NCBI GenBank assembly: GCA_015478945.1
Contig: JABUQX010042124.1
Location: 35,001-74,032, forward strand
DNA length: 39,032 nucleotides
Reading direction: 5' to 3'
From: Trachelipus rathkii
Taxonomy: Eukaryota > Arthropoda > Malacostraca > Isopoda > Trachelipodidae
How positions within the stretch are numbered: position 1 is the first letter of the stretch; the number at the start of each line of letters is the position of its first letter. This document shows, piece after piece, positions 10,166-22,261 of this stretch. A model generated the notes under the pieces. That model was not told the DNA's origin. It made no database searches and saw only the letters and a program-made list of their open reading frames with translations. The position numbers and the translations under genes were made by a program.

Positions 10166-10860
10166 AGTCCGTGTCCCGCATATTGCAGGGTGATTGATTG
10201 TATCAATTTTTTCTCATTAATAAATATGGATTAATTAATCGCGATTGTTTTCATTGGAAGTATATATATTATGGCAGAGGGGGTGTCCCAGCCGCAGCGA
10301 CATGATTAAGGACAGTCTTCAATTATTTACTCAAACTTGCGTCGGAAACTTCCTCCACAAGTAGGATATTCGTTATCAGAAATTCATTAGAAATTGCGTA
10401 GCGTCTTCAGATTTGGTAGTTCCAGAGCGTTGTGTATTCATTTTTGTTAAAAGGACACTAGATTGATTTTTAGACAATTTTTTTCAGTCTCTCGACTTAA
10501 ACTATTACAGACACCACTTTATATTTATCTAAATTAATAATCTTTATTTGGAAAAAGAACTAGATTAAAAAAATTTGTTACTCCAATTTAGTTCGTTAAA
10601 AATGTAATTTTGTTTTATTATATATTATGATTTTTCGATTTTAAATTTTGATTCAATAAATTTAAAATATTATTTGTAAGATTTTTGATTAATTTTGGTA
10701 GCTGCACTTAATAATAAATCGCGGAACTGATACCATAGCATCTTTCCTCACATCGTGAGCCATTTTTTCTGCTTCACATAAGGTGGTGCTAAGATTCGAA
10801 ATTTTTGGTGTCTTTTTAATATTGTACGCTCTTAAGGATCTCTTCTCATTTCTCTTCCTT
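10166..10860. other. Unique DNA, nothing recognised
   Basis: Normal-complexity patch at 10166-10460 grading into AT-rich sequence. No supported reading frame. Confidence 0.35.
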
Positions 10861-10864
10861 TTCC

Positions 10865-11302
10865 CTATTATATTATATAGTATATAATATATATAATTAT
10901 TATGAATTTTATATTATATTATATACATTTATTATATATTATAGTAATTATATATATATATTATTATATAATAGTATAATATGTATTAATATATATATAT
11001 GTATATAATATTTTATAATATATTATATATATATATAGTATAATTTAATAATAATATATATATGATATATGATATGGAAAAAAATATATTTCCCTGAATC
11101 CGAGTAACAACTTAAAGTTAAAATAATTTGCAAGAAAAATATAGCTAAATATCCAAGTTCCTCCTTATTTTGGAAGCCATTCGTTACCCGCGTTTCAACT
11201 ACTCCGTGCAGGGTCGTTATATATATCATTATAATATTTAATAATATATATAATAATATATAATATATTAATAATATATATATATATATATAATATATAT
11301 AT

Positions 11303-11365
<63 letters not shown>

Positions 11366-11412
11366 CTATAATATATATATATATATATGATATATATATA
11401 TCATATATCTAT
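10865..11412. repeat. (AT)n blocks with a 130-bp unique break
   Basis: AT repeats at 10865-11075 and 11218-11412, separated by unique sequence at 11085-11215. Confidence 0.85.
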
Positions 11413-11690
11413 TCCCTAATGATGAATTTTTGCCACACAAACAACAACACTGGGAGGCCCATTCCACAGTTATCCTAATTGGGAAATGGTGGATAAGACA
11501 CTTAGAATGCTTTGGAAGTCGTACTCTGGTCTCCGAAGCTACTTTATTTGTGCCTTTATTAATAAATAAATGTAAAAAAGGAAGTACATTGCTTAATAGT
11601 GAGTGTTTGCTCATTGATGTAGAAAGGGTCATATGGAACTGGCGAGATATCTCAGACAATATTTTTTGCGGGGGGGGGCCAAAACAAAAA
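11412..11690 (-). pseudogene. Possible transposase C-terminal fragment (weak)
   Basis: The minus strand has an open frame (11366-11659) containing RLPKHSKCLIHHFPI and then QCCCLCGKNSS. The arrangement HF-x(n)-C-x2-C recalls the cysteine-rich tail of piggyBac-type transposases, but only this short match is visible and there are no DDD residues. A second minus-strand frame reads SPVPYDPFYINEQ. Part of this stretch (11608-11642) recurs at 14252-14286. Treat it as a dispersed repeat fragment of uncertain origin. Confidence 0.22.
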
Positions 11691-11699
11691 TACGATTTC

Positions 11700-11860
11700 T
11701 TATATATATATAATATATATAATATATATATATATATATATTTATATTAATATATATATATAATATATTATAATATTAATATAAGTATATATATATATAT
11801 ATATTAATATATATATATATATATATATATTATAATATATATATATATATTAATAAAGTA
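11700..11860. repeat. (AT)n microsatellite
   Basis: Interrupted AT/TA repeats after a G9 run (11671-11679). Confidence 0.85.
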
Positions 11861-12700
11861 TATAGACCAAATATTTAAATTTCTAAGAAAAATGGGAATA
11901 ATTTATATATAAATTACTAAATATCATCTCACTTAAATTGTTAAATTTAATCGCCGGGCATGAGATTAAGTGAGCAAAGTCCGAGATAAAATCTTCAGTT
12001 TTTTATTTCATATTTCAATGTAATGTAGAGGAGGGCAAGTCCATTAAGTCTTTTATCTCCAATAGTATTTTTCAAGCAGTTTAGGTTTTCAGAAAGTCTT
12101 AATGTTGAAAGCTTCTTTCTACTGTAGCCAGTAGACAGGAGTAAAACTGCCAGTATTTATTGCAACAATATGTAATATTTTGGAAATTGTGTACTGAGAG
12201 AAAAGCAAAACTAGTTACGGCGTATCTATTGCTGTTTTTGGACGATGCTGTGCTGTGATGCCATTTTCTAAGTTTACCATAAATCCCATTCGGCTTTTAC
12301 TAAATCTTCAATTGTGCTTTCGTGATCATCCTTCTTGTGAAATGTTATACACAATATTTAAATCTTCTCATATGGGTTAACATTACACACCTGTTTGGTA
12401 TGACAAATGATAGGAAGATATAATTTCTTTATGATTTTAAAAACTCTCTCCTAAGGCTGATATTAAATCATCCAAATAATCTTATAAAATGAATGTGCGA
12501 TATTTAAGTCTGTGGGTTGGAAGATGGAATGTTGGGTAATATTTTGCATTTTCTTTGATGGCTTCAGTTTTAGTTTTTAACTAAATTAACTTACGAAAGA
12601 TTTGTTCTTCTGCTTCGACGAATTAAATAAAAATTCAATTTTAACCGTCTGCTAATTTATATTATTAACAGATATGAAGCTTAAATTTTTTTAGTGGTCT
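11861..12700. other. AT-rich unique DNA, nothing recognised
   Basis: Moderate-complexity sequence with many stops in all frames. Confidence 0.35.
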
Positions 12701-12710
12701 AATAAATTTC

Positions 12711-12742
12711 GGGGGGGGGGCATGGCCACCTGGCCCCCCCCT
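12711..12742. other. G-run/C-run hairpin
   Basis: A G10 run followed by CATGGCCACCTGG and a C8 run can fold into a strong G:C stem. Arrangements like this occur near ends of some DNA transposons, but no partner was found. Homopolymer lengths may be inaccurate. Confidence 0.4.
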
Positions 12743-12839
12743 AAATAGTGCATAATGTTGTGTATGTGTGTGTATGTGAGTGCGAATGTGAAATTGTAGG
12801 TGAATCATACAGGATTTGAATCTGTTCAACACTTTTAAT

Positions 12840-13432
12840 TCAATATAATTATATCAGATTATATATATATATAATATCAATATATATATAATAATATATA
12901 TAGTATATATATATTAAATTATATATTATTATTATAGTAAGGTTATATATATATATTTATATTATATAATACTATATATAATATATATATATTAAAATGT
13001 AGAATAGAAAAAAAGCAGCAATTTGATTTATTTAAATAAAATATAGGTATTATATATTCAGTATATCTATATATATAATATATATATTATTATATAATTA
13101 ATATATATATATATATATTTAATACTATATTATATATATTATAATACATAATATATATATTATATTATAATATTCGGTATATATATATATCTATATAATT
13201 ATACTATATATATATATATATATTAATATATATATACTATATCTAATATTATTATTAATATAATATAATATATATAGTATAGTATATATATATTTATATA
13301 TATATTATATGTATATATATATATTATATTAATATAGTAATATAATAGTATATTATATATATATATATTTATATGATATATAAGTTAATTACAGTATATT
13401 AATTATATATTATTAATATATATATTATATAG

Positions 13433-13465
<33 letters not shown>

Positions 13466-13559
13466 TATTATATATATATATATATATTTATATATTTATA
13501 ATATATATATATATTATATATAAGTTATACATATATATATATTATATATATAATATATG

Positions 13560-13606
<47 letters not shown>

Positions 13607-13620
13607 TTCATTATATTTTT
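12840..13620. repeat. Degenerate (AT)n microsatellite, about 780 bp
   Basis: The longest AT block in the window, with many single-base interruptions and a T-rich right edge. Confidence 0.9.
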
Positions 13621-14550
13621 TATTTTTTTTTTATTTTAATTTTTTTATTGTGTTTTAAGTGTAATTTTGCATCGTTACATGTGTAATTATGAATTCCAGT
13701 CATTTATGGGGATGAATTGGAAATTCATATCTAAGACAGGTCAGGTCAGGTCATCTTGGGAAATTAGAAACTTGATTCCGTATAACTGAGGCATTCCTTT
13801 TAAGTCCATGTAGCTTCTTATTCTCTTTCCACTTCCTTTCGTCTTCATGTGAAATGCATTGCTTAAGAAATTTCATATTGATGAGTTATGTCATTAAATA
13901 ATCGATTCAATGACACCAAGTATACATTGCTTACTTACTGAAAACCACCAAAAGATACCATTGTATTTGCTGTATTGGAGGTATTATATGGGAGATAACT
14001 CATAGGACAATCTAGAGATCTTAAAAGGAAATATGGACTTAGGAAGTTCCATAGAATGAGACAAAGAGCAGTTATTAGTATGAGCTCAAACTATAGAAGA
14101 AACTAGAAGAAACTATATAAATTGCTTGCTAGAAATCAAAGAAGATCATGTGTAAGATAGATAAGAGCACTGCTATGCTAAGAAAGCAAATGAAAGAATG
14201 CTTTAAAAGATGCATTATTAATATTATTACCGATGGAGAGCAACAAATTCCTGCTCTTTGATGCAGAAAGTGTCATATGTACTTGGTATCAAAAATGGGA
14301 GTTAGCAACTATAGGAAATATAAAAGACAGCATAAAGACTTAATAATAATAATTATTTTAACCTTCTAAAGTTATACAAAAAGAGGATCATAGTTGGTGA
14401 TAAGATGGACATCAAAGCCAACAGTGGCAACAGTGACTGATTAATTTAGAGCAGCGTTTTCTCAATCCTTTTAAGAACTCGCCATCTCTCTCCAAAAGAC
14501 CAAACGCAAATGTTAATAACCTCGCGAACCTCCACATATTATCCCTATAT
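13621..14550. other. Unique DNA holding a dispersed-repeat fragment
   Basis: It includes a short AGGTC tandem (about 13738-13756) and, at 14252-14286, a 35-bp stretch that matches 11608-11642 at 29 of 35 positions on the same strand. No gene recognised. Confidence 0.4.
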
Positions 14551-14554
14551 TTGT

Positions 14555-14700
14555 GATAATATAATATATTATATTATATGAGTATATATATACTATATAC
14601 TATTATTGATAATATTATATATACTATTATTTTTACAATTTATATATATTTATATAAGTATATATATATATTATATTATTATAATATCTCTATAATAAAG
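14555..14700. repeat. (AT)n microsatellite
   Basis: Interrupted AT/TA repeats. Confidence 0.8.
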
Positions 14701-15185
14701 ATGCGGAATTCTGAAAATATATTATTGGTTTATTGAATTAAGTATTAACTTTTATAAATAACAACTGTGTAACACATTTCATTAATAAAAGCTGTTTTTC
14801 GTGCATTTAAATATTTTATTTTTTTTGACTCCTACACGAACTACCGTATATCCGCTCAGCCCCTCATATACGGTTGAAGAGACATGATTTAGAGAGAAAA
14901 AGTGTTGAAGGGAATAATCAAGGATTGATAAAATTTCCTGGTTTTTAAACATGTACATTTGTAAATTTGATGTTTATTTCTTTTTGTTTTAAATATTTGG
15001 TATTTGAACTGTTGGTCTCATTTTATGGTTTAATTGAGGTTTTAGTTGTTTTATTCTTGTGGCCTGAAAGTAGGCAGTTTCTTTTACTTATTTTTATTTT
15101 AATTTTTAATGAGAATTTGTTGAGGGTCAGAAAAAGCTTAATTCTTTAATTTCACGTGGTTTATGATGTTTAGTGATAAAATTCT
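14701..15185. other. AT-rich unique DNA, nothing recognised
   Basis: The T-rich frame at 14967-15149 encodes only F/L/V-rich sequence and is not called. Confidence 0.35.
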
Positions 15186-15189
15186 ATTG

Positions 15190-15600
15190 CCATATGTAGA
15201 GGCATATATATATATATACTATCTCATATATAATATATATATATATATAGATAAGTTATATATATATATAATATATATAATATTACTAATATATATATAA
15301 TATTAGATGTAAAGTATATTATATGAAATAGTATAATAGGTTAATCATCTATTTATATTATATAGTAGATATATTATATATAAAAAAAAAAAAAAAAAAA
15401 AAAATAAAAATAATATAATAGTTTATAATATATATATATATATATTAATATATCTATTATAGTAGGTATATATATATATATACTACTATATTATATATTA
15501 TATTTTATTATATGATATATCGGCATAAAGTCATATATATTATAAGTAATTAAATATTATATAATCATATTTAACTGAGTATAGTATATATATATATATT
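15190..15600. repeat. (AT)n block with a long A-tract
   Basis: AT repeats interrupted by about 24 consecutive A at 15381-15404. Confidence 0.85.
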
Positions 15601-16260
15601 AGTCCAAACAGCAAAAATTTAGCACAAAAATCGTAAGAAATGCTCGAACACCAATCGTAAGGAATTTCGCTTAATTCTGTAAGGCGTGTGATTCTATTTC
15701 CCGTGCCGCTTGCAAATTTAGGACGTTCTTACGCAAAAATGTATACAAACAAAATGAATTCGTGAAGCCCGTTTGAACTGATAAATGTTTCATTCAATCA
15801 AATCAGCTTTAAAAAACCAATTTATGTTTGCCTTTATTTCTGTTTATTACCAAATCCACGCACCTCTCATCACAACAGGCCGATTCCAATTGTTTGTTAA
15901 AACAAAGTAAAGTTGAATTCAGAATTCGTGCTAAAACTATAATAGCATTTATTATGGTGTAAGCTATGATATAAGGATTCTCTGTGAAAGCCTTTTAAAG
16001 TTATAACACTACTTTTAGAGAATGTAAAGACATAATGAAAATGAATCATAAGAAATAAAAATAAAGATATATTCATTAAGATATTAAAATCACAGGATAA
16101 AATATAAATTCATATAGTATTGTATAAAGAATTTAACAATGATTGTAATGCGAATTATTTTGATATAATTTTCTTAATATATTAAAACTAGTTTTGAGGT
16201 CATTTTTTAAATTACAATATTTAATCTGTGGAAAGCGTAGAATGTTTTAACAATATATAT
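15601..16260. other. AT-rich unique DNA, nothing recognised
   Basis: Moderate complexity at 15601-15900, then A/T-rich. No supported frame. Confidence 0.35.
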
Positions 16261-16278
16261 TATAATTCGAGCGGCTGC

Positions 16279-16474
16279 TGAGTCGGTAAGTCGGAGTTCG
16301 TGCGAAGATGTTTAGCAATTTTCCCGGAGTCGGATGTCGGAGTCGGAGTCGATAACTGCTGTGGCAAAAGTGAAGTGCGAGAAGTCGGAAGTCGGAGTCG
16401 AGATGCTCCTGTGTAAGTGAGTCGGAGTCGGAGTCGGAGTTCGATGATATTCCTGTGTAACTGGGTCGGAGACG
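16279..16474 (+). repeat. GAGTCG hexanucleotide array, cluster 1
   Basis: Runs of GAGTCGGAGTCG are separated by spacers resembling GATGCTCCTGTGTAAGTG (16403 and, varied, 16444), so there is a second-order unit of roughly 45-50 bp. The same spacer core, TGCTCCTGTGTAA, appears again at 17580 without the hexamers. Confidence 0.8.
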
Positions 16475-16499
16475 ATTATTATCTGACCCCTTTTGCTGA

Positions 16500-16690
16500 A
16501 ACTATTATTAACTTTTATTATATAATTTATTAAATATATTATTTATTTTATCTATTATTATTATTATTATTAGATTATTATTTATTATTTATTATCTCTT
16601 TAGATATATTATTTATAATTAATTTTATTGAAATTATTTTCTTCTTATTTATATATCTATTAATCTATTATTATTATATTATACAAAGCT
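16500..16690. repeat. (ATT)n microsatellite
   Basis: Imperfect TTA/ATT repeats. Confidence 0.75.
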
Positions 16691-16919
16691 TTTGATTTTA
16701 TTTCCAACGTTCTAAATATTTATGTTTTGTACATAATTTAATTTCTTAAAATAATCTTTGAAAATAATATACAGGAAAAGAAGAAGATATATTTCACATA
16801 GATTTGAGGTTCGTCTATATACTTGAGACATTTCAGAGGATTATTTTCTTATAAGGTGGAGAATGAGAGTTTAAAATTGATAATATAATAGTAAATCAAA
16901 TGATATTTGAGTCTGACTG

Positions 16920-18260
16920 ATAATAAATAAAGATTTTTAATAAAATTATTGTATATTGTTGTGTGTTTTTGTATGTTGTTGTACTCCGCAAGTTTAAGTT
17001 TCTGGACTTCACACGGATCCGTATAATATTGTGAATTGTTTAGAAATATTACTAATAGTTGATTGCCATGTGCCGTATTGAAAATGTTCAAAGATTTGGC
17101 TGGGACTGTAGAGGTTGATATGCCTGTGTCCGACAATCATTCTTCGTGTACCACTATATATCTGCACGTACAGCTAACTCAGGGCAAAGTTAAATTTGGT
17201 ACCAACGTGAATGGTTGTCTGGCAAGCATCTCTTGTGCTAAGGAAGATGACAGTTGTTTGGACTTATGGCATAGTCTGACTTAAATTTTTTGAGGTGTTG
17301 ACTATTTAGGTTGATAAATCAAAATAATTACGAAGCGCATCTTTCTCTTCTCCTTATTTGACAATAGCAATTGTGAACTTTTAGGTGTTTGAAGAAGAAT
17401 TTATCGATTATTTTTCTTATTATTTTTTACTCAAGTTATTATTATAATTTTGTAAGGGTTTTATTAATTAATTTTTCACTGAATAAATTGCGGATGATCA
17501 GCAGTTAATTACAATTTTACTTAATGCGGGTGCAATATTTTCATAAAAAGTTTTCGGCAAGTTGAATCATAGGTTGTTAATGCTCCTGTGTAAACTAACT
17601 TTTTAGCGATGATTCTTTGGGCAAATAGTCCGGCTTGAATTAGATCGCATAGTTCGTTCCTATATCACGAACCTATTATCAAGTGGGTTTCTCGCACCAA
17701 TGGCATGCCTGTAGATAATGAGCGGGTCAGAATTACAATTGATTTTGATGTCTAAAAAACAGGTAGCATTATTAACCTAAGTTTCGTAATGTGAATTTTT
17801 AAGCATGACAACTCTTGAATTTTATTGATGAACTGTGTATTATGTCCATATGTTCCTAAAAATAGCTCGTGATGGGCGTCGTGCTTCGATATACTTATGT
17901 TAAATACGGGTTATAGTAGTGTTGTCTTCACGAAGGATTTATTTTTCCAGATTGAACATATGATAAGTCAGACAAAATGTATGGTCTTAGTGGTGAAACC
18001 CATCGGCATGGCCGATCAGTTTGTAGATATCATGTTTCATCTTTAAATTTTTAAACGGTGTTTGAGTACAAAAAATTAATAAAAAGGTTCTCATTTGTTG
18101 TTCTGATATATCTGGGGCGGTGGTGGGTTATAGGGTTATATCATGAGGTGATACATCTTGTTATTATTATTGTCATCAGTTTATCAAGAAACAGGTACAT
18201 TTTATGAACAATGATTCTTTACTTCTAACGTGAACGCGACGGCTAATAATTATAGAGTTT
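16920..18260 (-). pseudogene. Penelope-like element remnant: RT plus GIY-YIG-like endonuclease
   Basis: PLEs encode a reverse transcriptase and usually a GIY-YIG endonuclease. Reading the minus strand, diverged counterparts of the domains occur in the expected order, across several frames. An NVPV segment (18190-18201) stands where RT motif A ends. CTQTPF then leads to a degenerate motif B (AMPMG, about 17999-18012). The catalytic YVDD position is decayed (SKHDA, about 17870-17895). QFINKIQELSCLKIHIT and FLDIKI (17741-17758) with IYR (17708-17716) match the C-terminal RT region (LxFLD, then VYRK). A CTCRYI and GTRRM-like stretch (17130-17172) sits where the GIY-YIG centre belongs. Finally VQKLKLAEYNNIQKHTTIYN (about 16945-17007) resembles the terminal ESLYIxKxKPxLN tail. 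Stops and shifts throughout; certainly dead. Each match alone is weak; the call rests on the order and spacing of all of them. Confidence 0.55.
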
Positions 18261-18660
18261 AGGCTTCAAGTTTTTTTAAGTTTGATATTATTTAAAAATA
18301 ATGATTCATTATTTGCTTTAAACTATGAAAAGTTATTAAGATTAGGTAGAATAATTCGCTCGTTCAGATATTGGAGCAATTTCGTTTGGGTGGGTTGTAA
18401 TTTTCCGTTCTGGCACATATATAATTATAAGTGTGTATGTTTTTTATGTTTTTGTAAGGAGCATACCATATATTAATGTAATAATTGACATTAATCTTTT
18501 TGTTATTTTTATATTTTTTTTTGTTAGATTTGAGATATACAGAAACTATTTTTTTTAAATAAATTATTATACGTAATATAGGTGGATAAGCTATGTGATC
18601 GGTTATATATAGTTTTATGCGTATTAGATAGTAGTATTATATTTATTTTATATAAAACAT
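18261..18660. other. AT-rich unique DNA
   Basis: Probably the 5' part of the same PLE or flank; no RT motif could be read. The frame at 18282-18476 is not supported. Confidence 0.3.
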
Positions 18661-18955
18661 TTATATATATATACTTACACTCTAATTATATATAATATAT
18701 ATATATATAATATGTAATAATTATATCTAAATTAATAAAACCGCATTCTTTTAAATATTTTGTCAGTTCTTTGCTAAAACTAGTTATATAAGCCCGAATT
18801 CTTTTAATGCTAGCTTTATGTAAATAATTATTAAATAGTGTATTATTATTATTTATTATTATTATTTTATTGATTATTATTTATTATTGTATTATTAAAT
18901 TATAATTATTATGTATTAATTATTATTATTATTATGTATTTATTATATCTTTACA
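18660..18955. repeat. (AT)n then (ATT)n microsatellites
   Basis: AT repeats at 18660-18720 and ATT repeats at 18835-18950, separated by about 100 bp of unique DNA. Confidence 0.8.
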
Positions 18956-19240
18956 CTCCGTTCTTAGCATAAAGAAAACATGATAACTTCATGTTTTATA
19001 ATAAAAATAAAAAATAAATTTTTCACTCATATTAGTTAATATGCATTTGTTTCACGAAACTGAATATATTGTGTATCAATGTGTTGGCGTCCTGCATCTT
19101 TTGTCTTTACGGTATTTTACCGGATTAGCATTTTGGAGATTAGATTCATTGGAAAGTGGTATAGGTTTTTTATCTCAAAAGCAGCCGAAAAAAAATTGTG
19201 TTGAATGACAAAAAAATGTTATTACTGTAATCTGTAACAC
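18956..19240. other. AT-rich unique DNA, nothing recognised
   Basis: No supported frame or element motif. Confidence 0.3.
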
Positions 19241-19242
19241 TA

Positions 19243-19520
19243 ATCTGAGTCAGAGTCGAAAATTTTAGCGTTTTCAAGGGGTAGGGAGTCGGAGTCGGAG
19301 TCCGGAGTCGGAAAATTTTTATTCGACTCCACATCATGGTGCAGAATCAATGAAAATTTTTTTTTTAAGTGGAGTCGAAGTCGGAGTCGAGTCGAAAATT
19401 TTTGTTTAAGTGGAGTCGGAGTCAGAGTCGGTTAAAGTCGCAATAATCCAAATTTGATTTTAAGTGATTCGGAGTCGGAGAGTCGTGAGTCGAAAACTTT
19501 ATTTTAACTCTCCGTGCGTC
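19243..19520 (+). repeat. GAGTCG hexanucleotide array, cluster 2
   Basis: GGAGTCGGAGTCG runs alternate with a spacer of the type GAAAATTTTT...TTAAGTG, giving an irregular unit of about 50-60 bp. The spacer differs from that of cluster 1. Confidence 0.8.
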
Positions 19521-19529
19521 GCCTGATAA

Positions 19530-19790
19530 TTTATTATTATATATTATATATATAATATATATTATAGTATATATATTATAATATATTATTATATATTATA
19601 TAATAGTTTTAAATTCTAAAACTGTATATTATAGTATTATTTTTATTTTTTTTATTTTTATTTATAAATATATTATTATATTATTTTTATAATTATTTTG
19701 TTTATTTTTACGTAGATTAGCGTTTATATAGTGTTGTGTTATAGTATAGTTAGTATATTATGTAATATATGATTATAATACTATATATAT

Positions 19791-19823
<33 letters not shown>

Positions 19824-19876
19824 TAATATATATAGTAATATATATATATATTATTTATTAATTTTACAATATATAC

Positions 19877-19908
<32 letters not shown>

Positions 19909-19925
19909 ATATATTATATATTATA
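19530..19925. repeat. Degenerate (AT)n microsatellite
   Basis: AT/TA repeats with a T-rich break at about 19625-19740. Confidence 0.85.
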
Positions 19926-20190
19926 CTAATTCGAGAGAAAGCAGATTAATATAGAAAGAAAAATAATAAAGGAAGATCAATTCAAATGTAGCTCTGATTT
20001 TTAAGTTTACTAGAAAATGTTAAATTTTAAAATTTGTAACTATATTTTAATTAATGTAATATAAAAAAAAAAATAATAAGGGTTAATATTCTTTTATCTG
20101 CTGAGATCTCTTTCCTATTCTGTCGAGAAAATCATTGCCAACACAGTTCGCATAATATTTTAAAAGTAGTGATCATGTTCATTACATTAT
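19926..20190. other. AT-rich unique DNA, nothing recognised
   Basis: No supported frame. Confidence 0.3.
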
Positions 20191-20194
20191 CTAC

Positions 20195-20350
20195 TTTAAT
20201 TATTATTATTATTATTATTATTATTTTATTATTTTTTATTAATTAGTATTATTATGTATTATTATTATGAACTCGATTTTATTTATTATCCATCTTAAAT
20301 TTTATTATAATGTATTATATAACTTAACATACGATTTAATATATAATTTA
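20195..20350. repeat. (ATT)n microsatellite
   Basis: ATT/TTA repeats, grading into AT-rich DNA. Confidence 0.8.
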
Positions 20351-20359
20351 ATTTTATAG

Positions 20360-21165
20360 ATTAGTTTCCCTTTCAAATCCCTCCATAATAGATATGAAGG
20401 ACAAAACTAAAACTATGCACCATCAGCCAAGTATAATTTTAGCTTGTAAATCTTACCCATATTATTGGTAAAATGTAGTTTCCTCCTACATCTGACTATT
20501 TTCATCATTTAAGGTGTAGTGAAAGTAGAAATACTGTCCTCAACTTGCTACTTAGCCTGTGTTTTGTTCAGAGGCTCTCTTACTTTGGTATATGCTTTTG
20601 TTGATGAAACCTGTCAATAGGTACGGATACAAATCGGTTTTTTTCTTCCTCAAAGGAGGCCGAAGAGATTGACTTTCCCAGAAGGAGGTTAGCTACAGAT
20701 CGCGTCAGCGAAGATATAGAGCCGAGGAAAGGCAGGTTTAACAAAATTTGTTTAGCGATGGTTTTGTTTATTGCAAAAGGCCAGTAAATTTCTTATTCAG
20801 TGGTAAGAACGCAAGCAGGTGACAGCCACTTTCTTCTAGTGAATAGTGAGACTTTAGATTGTCGAATTAGTATCCACACTGAACGATTACAGTGAGCAGA
20901 ATAGTATGTTAGTTAAGTTAATGATTTGTTATGAGACAGATGATAGGAGAACGATAGTTTTTCGATGCCGAGTCGCATGTATTCTCCTGAATAGCGCGAA
21001 GAACAAGCTCATCGACATGGATTAATTTGGGAGAAAAGATTTAGTATGAAGTATGGAATGAACTGCCTTCATCCGCATCGGTGATTAGGGCTAGGCCCTT
21101 ACCGTTTTACTCAAGCTAGTAACCGAAGGATCCTCCGAGTCAAAGCAGGATTAATTTGCTTATAA
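20360..21165 (+). other. Normal-complexity island, possible retroelement remnant
   Basis: At 20656-20786 a plus frame is open for about 43 codons (for example RRRLATDRVSEDIEPRKGRF) and continues past one stop to about 20890; not recognised. Near 21049-21105 another frame reads EVWNELPSSASVIRARPLPF. The RxWNxLPSS pattern is common just before the 3' end of non-LTR retrotransposon ORF2, so this may be a LINE tail. Evidence is thin. Confidence 0.25.
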
Positions 21166-21169
21166 TATT

Positions 21170-21319
21170 GATTAATTATTGATTATTATTATTATTATTA
21201 TTATTCACTGTTATCATCATCTCCGTCAAAATTATTATTATTATTCAAATTTTATTGTTATTAAGTTTGTATTATTAAAAAATTAATTATTATTAATATA
21301 AGAATAGATAATAGAAATG

Positions 21320-21364
<45 letters not shown>

Positions 21365-21905
21365 TATTATTATTATTATTTTATTATTGATTATTTATTA
21401 TTATTATTATTTTATTAATTATTATTATTAATTAATTATTATTATTTATAATTATTTTATTATTTCATTATGTATTATAATTTTATATTATTTAATTTAT
21501 TATTATTATTATTATTTAATATACTGTACCATTATTCACTAATTATTATTAATATTCTTATTATTATTAATTCAAATAAATTATAATTATAATTAAAATT
21601 AATAATTATATTTATTAATTGGGAATTATATTTAAAATGAATACTAATAATAATACTAATAATAAATACATAATATATAAATAAATAATAATAATACATA
21701 TTAATCAATATTTAATATATAATATTTCACATATATAATAAATATTTATTACCTAATTTCAGTCTGATTAATAGAGTATTAAGGTTGCTAAAGGAATCAC
21801 TTGTCATTTTTATTGAATTTTTATTATTATTGTATTCTATTAATTATTATTATGTATTATTATATATTATTTATTATTATTTTATTATTATTATTATTAG
21901 TTATT
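21170..21905. repeat. Long (ATT)n region
   Basis: ATT/TTA repeats dominate from 21180 to 21520 and again at 21540-21905, with AT-rich breaks. Confidence 0.85.
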
Positions 21906-21911
21906 TTATTA

Positions 21912-22005
21912 AATTAAAGTAGTAGTTATGTAGTAGTAGCTAAGTAATGTAAGTAGTAGTATGTAGTAGTCAGCTAAGTAGTAGTAAGTAAGTAAGTAGT
22001 AGTAT
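21912..22005. repeat. (GTA)n degenerate repeat
   Basis: GTAGTAGTA and GTAAGTAAG runs broken by short AGCTAA spacers. Confidence 0.75.
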
Positions 22006-22260
22006 TCGGAGGCCGCCATTTGGGATCTCCACCTTTTTCTCGAAAGAATAAAAGCGGGATCGGTCTTGAAACCATTGGAATATATGCTTGTATGTCGGTT
22101 TTTAAGCCTCGAAACAGGTCGAAATTTCAAGTTGGTAGGATATGTATATAGGGTGTACTTCCCCCCGAGAAGCGTAGCTAAATATCGCTTACGGCCCTTG
22201 TTGCGGGCTCCGAGGGCGAGCGAAGAGTGTGAGAGCGTTAAATCAGAATAGGCTGAGTGT
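22006..22260. other. GC-richer island, unidentified
   Basis: Begins GGAGGCCGCCATTTGGGATC. Overlapping open frames on both strands (21909-22130 minus, 22066-22251 plus) do not resemble known proteins. It precedes the duplicated hairpin module and may be part of the same element. Confidence 0.3.
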
Positions 22261-22261
22261 G

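Noticed and set aside
16849..17136. Minus-strand 95-residue ORF as an independent gene
   Set aside because: Its middle matches the tail of the PLE endonuclease, so it is part of that fossil; its ends are chance extensions.
18165..18190. CTGATGA on the minus strand, as in hammerhead ribozymes often carried by PLEs
   Set aside because: No matching GAAA core or cleavage-site stem nearby; other CTGATG matches (4847, 9100) also lack the core.
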